Assembly (NCBI GenBank): GCA_013298675.1 | Contig: JAAFIJ010000070.1 | Coordinates: 1-10,297 of the forward strand | Reading direction: 5' to 3' | DNA from: Rhodobacterales bacterium | GTDB lineage: Bacteria > Pseudomonadota > Alphaproteobacteria > Rhodobacterales > Rhodobacteraceae | Length of the DNA stretch: 10,297 nucleotides | In this document: piece after piece, positions 6,394-10,297 of the stretch | Numbering within the stretch: the stretch's first letter is position 1 | How the letters are laid out: every line of letters begins with the position of its first letter | Notes under the pieces: generated by a model | Databases searched by the model: none | The model's input: the letters and a program-made list of their open reading frames with translations, nothing else | Told to the model about the DNA's origin: nothing | Position numbers and translations under genes: made by a program

Positions 6394-8216
6394 ATGACGA
6401 TAATTACTTCTTGAAGTTCGAAGACCGGGTGCCGCCGCCGCCATTGCCGTACTCGGCGCTGCGTGAAAGCATTTGGCAATTCCTTGGCACCGTGGCGTTG
6501 GTGATCGGGGGTTGGTACATCTGGTGGCGCTGGGCGCACTCTCTCAACCCGGACGCCATGTGGTTTGCCGTTCCTCTGGCATTAGCTGAGACATGTGCCT
6601 TCTTCGGCATGGTTTTGTTCACCTTCAATCTATGGAAGGACGAACCGATCAACATGCTAGAGCCGCCCGCAATTCTTGGCGATGTTGTGCCGGATCATCC
6701 TGAAAAGGACCGCGTGATCTGCGTTGACGTGATGTTCGCGACCTACAACGAAGATCCAGAACTTGTGCGCCTTGGTATCAAGGATGCCAAGAAGATGAGT
6801 TATCCGCACCCTATCGATATTCGCGTGCACATCCTTGACGACGGGCGCCGACCAGAAATGCGTCAAGTGACCGAAGAAGAGGGCGCAAACTATATCACAC
6901 GCACCACGAACGAAGGCTTCAAAGCAGGCAATCTACGCAATGCGATGGAACAAACGCATGGCGATTTTCTTCTGATCTGCGACGCCGATACAAGACCTTT
7001 TCCGACGATGCTTGAACACACGCTTGGCTATTTCCGCGACCCGAAAATGGCTTGGGTGCAGACCCCACAATGGTTTTATGATCTGCCCGAAGGCGAGCGC
7101 CTGCCGGTCCGTTTGCACCGTCTGATGGGTGGGTTCGGTCGTGTTCTTGGGCGCGGCGTTGAACGGATCATCGGACCAGTGAGCCTGGGCAGCGATCCGT
7201 TCGTCAGCGACCCAAAGATGTTTTACGACATCATTCAACGCCGCAGGAATTGGGTGAACGCATCGTTCTGTTGCGGCGCAGGATCGATTCACCGCCGTGA
7301 AGCCGTGATGGAAGCTGCGCTGCGCAGCTTTGGATCAAAAGTCGAGCAACGCACGTTCGCCGTCGAAGAGACGATTACCGTTTCCAGCAAAGAACGTGAT
7401 GTCTCTTCTGATCTGATGGCGGCAATTAAGACCGAAGCCGCCGCGACCGAGGTATTGACGCCGTATCGCTTTCACGTCTCCGAAGATATCTACACCTCAA
7501 TCGTGATGCATTCGGATCATGAACGCGGTTGGAAATCAAAGATGCACCCAATTGTCGAAAGCAAGATGCTGTCACCGCAAGATATGCTTACTTGGACGGT
7601 GCAAAGATTCAAATACGCGGGCGGCAGTCTGGACATTCTGGTGAACGACAACCCATTGTTCCGTAAGGGGCTAAGCCTTCCGCAACGGTTGATGTATGGC
7701 ACGACCTTTTATTCCTACCTTGCTCCGCTTTGGAACGTCATTTTCCTGTTGGCGCCAGCGGTATATCTGCTGACTGGCATCTCTCCGGTTTCGGCCTACT
7801 CAACGGAATTCTTCCTACGTCTGATCCCCTTTCTGGTCACGCTGGAACTTGCGATCATGGTGGGCACTTGGGGGGTCCCTGGCTATGCGGCCAAGGCTGG
7901 CTATCTGTCATTCTTTCCATTGGGACTGAAAGCGATCTTTGCCGTCGCTCGCGGCGAGAAGATATCGTTTAAGGTCACGCCGAAGATCCGCCAATCCGGC
8001 AACTTCCTTGCTCTTGTCCGCCCACAGATCGGCGTAATTCTTTTGACGCTGATCGGCGCGATCTGGGCAATCGGCTCCATGTTGATGGGCAATACGCAAT
8101 ATTCCCCAGGCGGCGTCCTGGCCAACATTCTTTGGGGCTTGAACAACTGTTTCGCGATGAGTGGCATCATCGCTGCGGCCGTCTGGCAACCCCGTGATTC
8201 CGAAGAGGGCAATTGA
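6390..8216 (+). CDS. Cellulose-synthase-like GT2 membrane glycosyltransferase without PilZ domain
   Basis: This 608-residue inner-membrane enzyme is predicted to polymerise a polysaccharide from a nucleotide sugar and extrude it. Two N-terminal membrane helices (about 27-48 and 57-80) precede a GT-A domain with FATYNED (116-122), LDDG (149-152), DAD (198-200), VQTPQWFYD (223-231), FCCGAGSIHRREA (293-305) and SEDIYTS (364-370), the last matching the TED motif. The acceptor motif QxxRW appears as QRFKYAGG (405-412), a variant. Four or five helices follow (about 437-462, 474-494, 546-565, 578-598). Compared with BcsA there are extra segments at about 232-270 and 316-358, and no C-terminal PilZ domain. 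No bcsB-like gene is nearby, so cellulose is not assured. The ATG at 6390 was chosen over a start at 6330 because it has AAAGG 10 bases upstream and the usual ATGA overlap. It ends one base before the next gene. Confidence 0.88.
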   Translation: MNDDNYFLKFEDRVPPPPLPYSALRESIWQFLGTVALVIGGWYIWWRWAHSLNPDAMWFAVPLALAETCAFFGMVLFTFNLWKDEPINMLEPPAILGDVVPDHPEKDRVICVDVMFATYNEDPELVRLGIKDAKKMSYPHPIDIRVHILDDGRRPEMRQVTEEEGANYITRTTNEGFKAGNLRNAMEQTHGDFLLICDADTRPFPTMLEHTLGYFRDPKMAWVQTPQWFYDLPEGERLPVRLHRLMGGFGRVLGRGVERIIGPVSLGSDPFVSDPKMFYDIIQRRRNWVNASFCCGAGSIHRREAVMEAALRSFGSKVEQRTFAVEETITVSSKERDVSSDLMAAIKTEAAATEVLTPYRFHVSEDIYTSIVMHSDHERGWKSKMHPIVESKMLSPQDMLTWTVQRFKYAGGSLDILVNDNPLFRKGLSLPQRLMYGTTFYSYLAPLWNVIFLLAPAVYLLTGISPVSAYSTEFFLRLIPFLVTLELAIMVGTWGVPGYAAKAGYLSFFPLGLKAIFAVARGEKISFKVTPKIRQSGNFLALVRPQIGVILLTLIGAIWAIGSMLMGNTQYSPGGVLANILWGLNNCFAMSGIIAAAVWQPRDSEEGN

Positions 8217-8217
8217 A

Positions 8218-9561
8218 ATGAAATTTCGTGAAAACCTGATCAATGCGCGCAGCCATATCATCTTTCTGGTGGCCTTGGCTGCGGGTATTGCCCTTGTCGT
8301 CAAGCTTGACAAAGTGATCTCGACAACCTCGAACACGGGTTCATCCATGTCTCAGTCTGGGCAAGCAGCTTCTATGATGGCATTTACAAACGTCACACCT
8401 TTGCCGCTGGCCATCACCGGAGAAAGCTCGGCTGCGGATTTGGCCAATGCGCGGGTCGCATGGAAATACTTTCAGAACAACACGAATGCCAAAACCGGTT
8501 TGGTAAATTCTGTCGACGGATTTCCGTCAACCACCATGTGGGAGACGGGTTCGTATTTCGTCGCGGTGATATCTGCGGATCGGTTGGGCGTCATTGAACC
8601 AGCCGAGGCGAAGGCACGCATTACATTGGCGCTGGATACCCTGACCAAGATCAGGTTGTTTGACGACATTTTGCCTAACAAGGCCTATAATGTTGAAACT
8701 GGCGAGCTGTCGGACTATGCCAACAAGCCAAGCGAGCGCGGCCTTGGTTGGTCTGCTTTGGATGTTTCGCGCCTTACTGCCGCGATGGGCGAGGTCAAGC
8801 AGAACTATCCGGATCTTGCGCCCAAAGTGGCTGCGGTCTTGGGGCGCTGGGATCTGTCGCAACTGGTTGAAGGCGGCGAACTGTTTGGCGGTAACATGAT
8901 CGAAGGCAAATTGCGCCGCGATCAGGAAGGCCGGGTCGGCTACGGACAATATGCTGCCAAAGGGCTGATGCTGTTCGGTTATGACATGTATCATGCTTAT
9001 GACGTGACCGAACATCTGATGGTGAAAGAGGTCAATGGCCAGCCAATCGCGGTCGATGATCGCTTGCACCGCAACGTCACCCCGGCCTTTGCGGTCAGCG
9101 AACCCTATGTGTTCGACGGGCTGGAGTTCGGGTTTGACACCCGTTCGCATCGCTTTGCTTCCGCGATCTATCTGGCGCAAGAAGCACGCTATACCGAAAC
9201 GGGCTTGCTGACTGCAGTCAGTGAATCGCATCTCGATAAAGCGCCATACTTTGCCTATGCCACAGTTTGGGGCGGCGGAGAACCTTGGGCCGTTATGTCG
9301 TTCAAAGGTGAGCGGATTGACAGCAAGCGCACCCTTGCAACCAAGACCGCCTTCGCATGGTACGCACTGTTTGGAACCGAATATGCAAACAAGCTGGTTG
9401 CCGCCGTGGCACCTTTGGCTGAACCTGACCGCGGCTGGGCAGAAGGCATCTACGAAATAGACCAGTCGATCAATACCTCGGTCACCTTGAACACCAACGC
9501 GGTCATCCTGGCGGCACTCGCGTTCCGCGCTCATGGCCCTCTGATCAAGGTCGGAAAGTGA
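8218..9561 (+). CDS. Second DUF3131 protein, membrane anchored
   Basis: This 447-residue paralog of the protein encoded at 3428-5248 is shorter at both ends. Residues 12-29 form a single hydrophobic segment after a basic start (N-in), giving a periplasmic anchor or signal. A short Ser/Thr/Gly/Gln linker (35-55) precedes the DUF3131 domain (about 70-440). It shares FPSTTMWETGSY, PNKAYNVETGE, YANKPSE, SALDVSRL, QEGRVGYGQYAAKG, FDGLEFGFD, YLAQEARYTETG and VILAALAFRAHGP with the other copy, but has no cysteine-rich tail. Function is unknown; lying directly after the GT2 gene, it may trim, bind or guide the polymer. The start at ATG 8218, one base after the GT2 stop, has GAGGG 8 bases upstream and is preferred to a GTG frame start at 8161 inside the GT2 gene. 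A 335-codon antisense frame covers it and is judged a shadow. Confidence 0.83.
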   Translation: MKFRENLINARSHIIFLVALAAGIALVVKLDKVISTTSNTGSSMSQSGQAASMMAFTNVTPLPLAITGESSAADLANARVAWKYFQNNTNAKTGLVNSVDGFPSTTMWETGSYFVAVISADRLGVIEPAEAKARITLALDTLTKIRLFDDILPNKAYNVETGELSDYANKPSERGLGWSALDVSRLTAAMGEVKQNYPDLAPKVAAVLGRWDLSQLVEGGELFGGNMIEGKLRRDQEGRVGYGQYAAKGLMLFGYDMYHAYDVTEHLMVKEVNGQPIAVDDRLHRNVTPAFAVSEPYVFDGLEFGFDTRSHRFASAIYLAQEARYTETGLLTAVSESHLDKAPYFAYATVWGGGEPWAVMSFKGERIDSKRTLATKTAFAWYALFGTEYANKLVAAVAPLAEPDRGWAEGIYEIDQSINTSVTLNTNAVILAALAFRAHGPLIKVGK

Positions 9562-10297
9562 AGATACACCTCGCCATATTGCTTGTGACCAACGCGCTGT
9601 TTTCGGCTGCGGCGATAGCCGAGCCGTGCGTCGGTTCGGCCTATGACCGCCCGTTTCCCGGCGCGGTCGATGTCAGCATGCATTATGTCGACGTGCCCGC
9701 CACCCAATTTCCGGGGGTCTGGCAAGAAGGCTCGATCGAGGGGCACTTCTATCAGATATTTGCCAACCGCTTGGCGGTTTTGCAAAAAGAACGCTCCGCC
9801 CCGTCCTGGTCGATCAACGTCAATTGTCAACAAAGACCCTGTACAATTGAAGTAGCGGGTAAACCGCCAGAGACGGCGATGACGATTTCCAAAAAGCTGG
9901 AACAATGTCTGGTGCCGCCAGAGATCAAAGTAGCCGCGTCCCAAGAAGCGCAAAAGTCCCCTTCGGACAAGGCACCATCGAAATCAGCACCCGCAAAGCC
10001 CACGGATAAAAAACAAGCGTCTACTAAGTCCGAAGATAAAAAACCAGCGCCTGCTAAGACTGCAGATGCAAAGCCTGCGGATAAAAAACCGGCCCCCGCA
10101 AAGCCCGAAGATAAAAAACCAGCGCCTGCTAAGACTGCGGATGCAAAGCCTGCGGATAAAAAACCAGCGCTCGCAAAGCCTGAAGATAAAAAACCAGCGC
10201 CTGCTAAGACTGCGGATGCAAAGCCTGCGGATAAAAAACCGGCCCCCGCAAAGCCCGAAGATAAAAAGCCAGCGCCTGCTAAGACCGCAGATGCAAA
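9558..10297 (+). CDS. Secreted protein with Lys/Pro/Ala repeat tail, 3' end outside window
   Basis: At least 246 codons are read in frame to the window edge without a stop. The start is GTG at 9558, overlapping the upstream TGA (GTGA), with AAGG 7 bases before it. This start gives a good signal peptide: a KIH n-region, hydrophobic residues 5-18 and an AIA/E cleavage site after residue 21. A small domain (22-125) holds four cysteines (24, 90, 95, 117), which could form two disulfides in the periplasm, with a YDRPFPGAVDVSMHYVDV stretch. I do not recognise its family. From about residue 130 the protein becomes a basic, low-complexity tail of KPAPAK, TADAKPADK and PEDKK motifs. Such tails can span peptidoglycan or bind anionic polymer; this is inference. 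As part of the operon it is likely an envelope or matrix accessory protein. A further domain may follow beyond the window. Confidence 0.8.
   Translation, partial: MKIHLAILLVTNALFSAAAIAEPCVGSAYDRPFPGAVDVSMHYVDVPATQFPGVWQEGSIEGHFYQIFANRLAVLQKERSAPSWSINVNCQQRPCTIEVAGKPPETAMTISKKLEQCLVPPEIKVAASQEAQKSPSDKAPSKSAPAKPTDKKQASTKSEDKKPAPAKTADAKPADKKPAPAKPEDKKPAPAKTADAKPADKKPALAKPEDKKPAPAKTADAKPADKKPAPAKPEDKKPAPAKTADA
10035..10297 (+). repeat. 75-bp in-frame tandem repeat (Lys/Pro/Ala)
   Basis: Three full units start at 10035, 10110 and 10185, and a partial one at 10260 continues past the window. Each 75-base unit encodes 25 residues made of a 15-residue part (DKKPAPAKTADAKPA) and a 10-residue part (DKKPAPAKPE). 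A degenerate half-unit precedes them at 10005-10034. Units differ at only a few bases (for example CCAGCGCTC versus CCGGCCCCC), so expansion is recent or ongoing. Unit length is a multiple of three, so copy-number change keeps the frame. Confidence 0.92.

Noticed and set aside
6390..8216. Annotation as cellulose synthase bcsA
   Set aside because: There is no PilZ domain, no bcsB/bcsC-like neighbour, and the QxxRW motif is altered. Only the broader GT2 synthase call is supported.
8161..8217. Longer GTG-initiated N-terminus for the second DUF3131 protein
   Set aside because: The extra residues come from reading inside the GT2 gene and would precede the natural signal-anchor. The ATG at 8218 has GAGGG at good spacing.
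8527..9534. Long minus-strand reading frame of 335 codons
   Set aside because: It lies opposite the DUF3131 gene, whose plus-strand product shares many motifs with a paralog at 3428-5248. The antisense product has no recognisable features.
10005..10297. CRISPR array or intergenic repeat
   Set aside because: Units abut without spacers and keep one open reading frame with a coherent low-complexity protein, so this is a coding tandem repeat.

Overview
The window looks like chromosomal DNA of a marine alphaproteobacterium, probably of the Roseobacter/Rhodobacterales group. That assignment is inferred from moderate GC content, codon use and gene types; no marker gene is present. All nine supported genes lie on the + strand. 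They are packed as one probable operon: six of the eight junctions overlap (8-base RTGATTAA overlaps or 4-base ATGA/GTGA overlaps), one has a single base between genes and one has 50 bases. I see no terminator, RNA gene, insertion sequence or CRISPR array.

Positions 1-364 hold no convincing gene. They form the leader of the operon and include a possible hairpin immediately before the first start codon.

Positions 365-3377 encode a complete partner-switching signalling module. It comprises a response regulator with an RsbU/SpoIIE-type PP2C phosphatase, a second phosphatase with a broken half-receiver, a STAS anti-sigma-antagonist-like protein with the phosphorylatable DSSGLG loop, and an RsbW/SpoIIAB-like HATPase kinase. 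The second phosphatase gene appears to come from a head-to-tail duplication of about 1.07 kb. Its breakpoint fused the first ~20 codons of the STAS gene to the middle of the receiver domain.

Positions 3428-10297 encode an envelope or exopolysaccharide module. It comprises a membrane-anchored DUF3131 protein, an acyltransferase-3 membrane protein, a cellulose-synthase-like GT2 membrane glycosyltransferase without a PilZ domain and with a variant QRFKY motif, a second DUF3131 protein, and a secreted protein with a Lys/Pro/Ala-rich tail. That tail is encoded by perfectly phased 75-base tandem repeats that run off the window.

The inferred working model is as follows. An upstream histidine kinase (not present here) phosphorylates the receiver and changes phosphatase activity toward the phosphorylated STAS protein. 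The STAS protein and the HATPase kinase then switch partners, and this gates synthesis or export of an acylated polysaccharide made by the GT2 enzyme and handled in the periplasm by the DUF3131 proteins. No sigma factor or other output protein is visible, so the target of the switch is open. The co-operonic combination of a duplicated partner switch with a GT2/acyltransferase/double-DUF3131/repeat-protein locus is the most interesting candidate system here.
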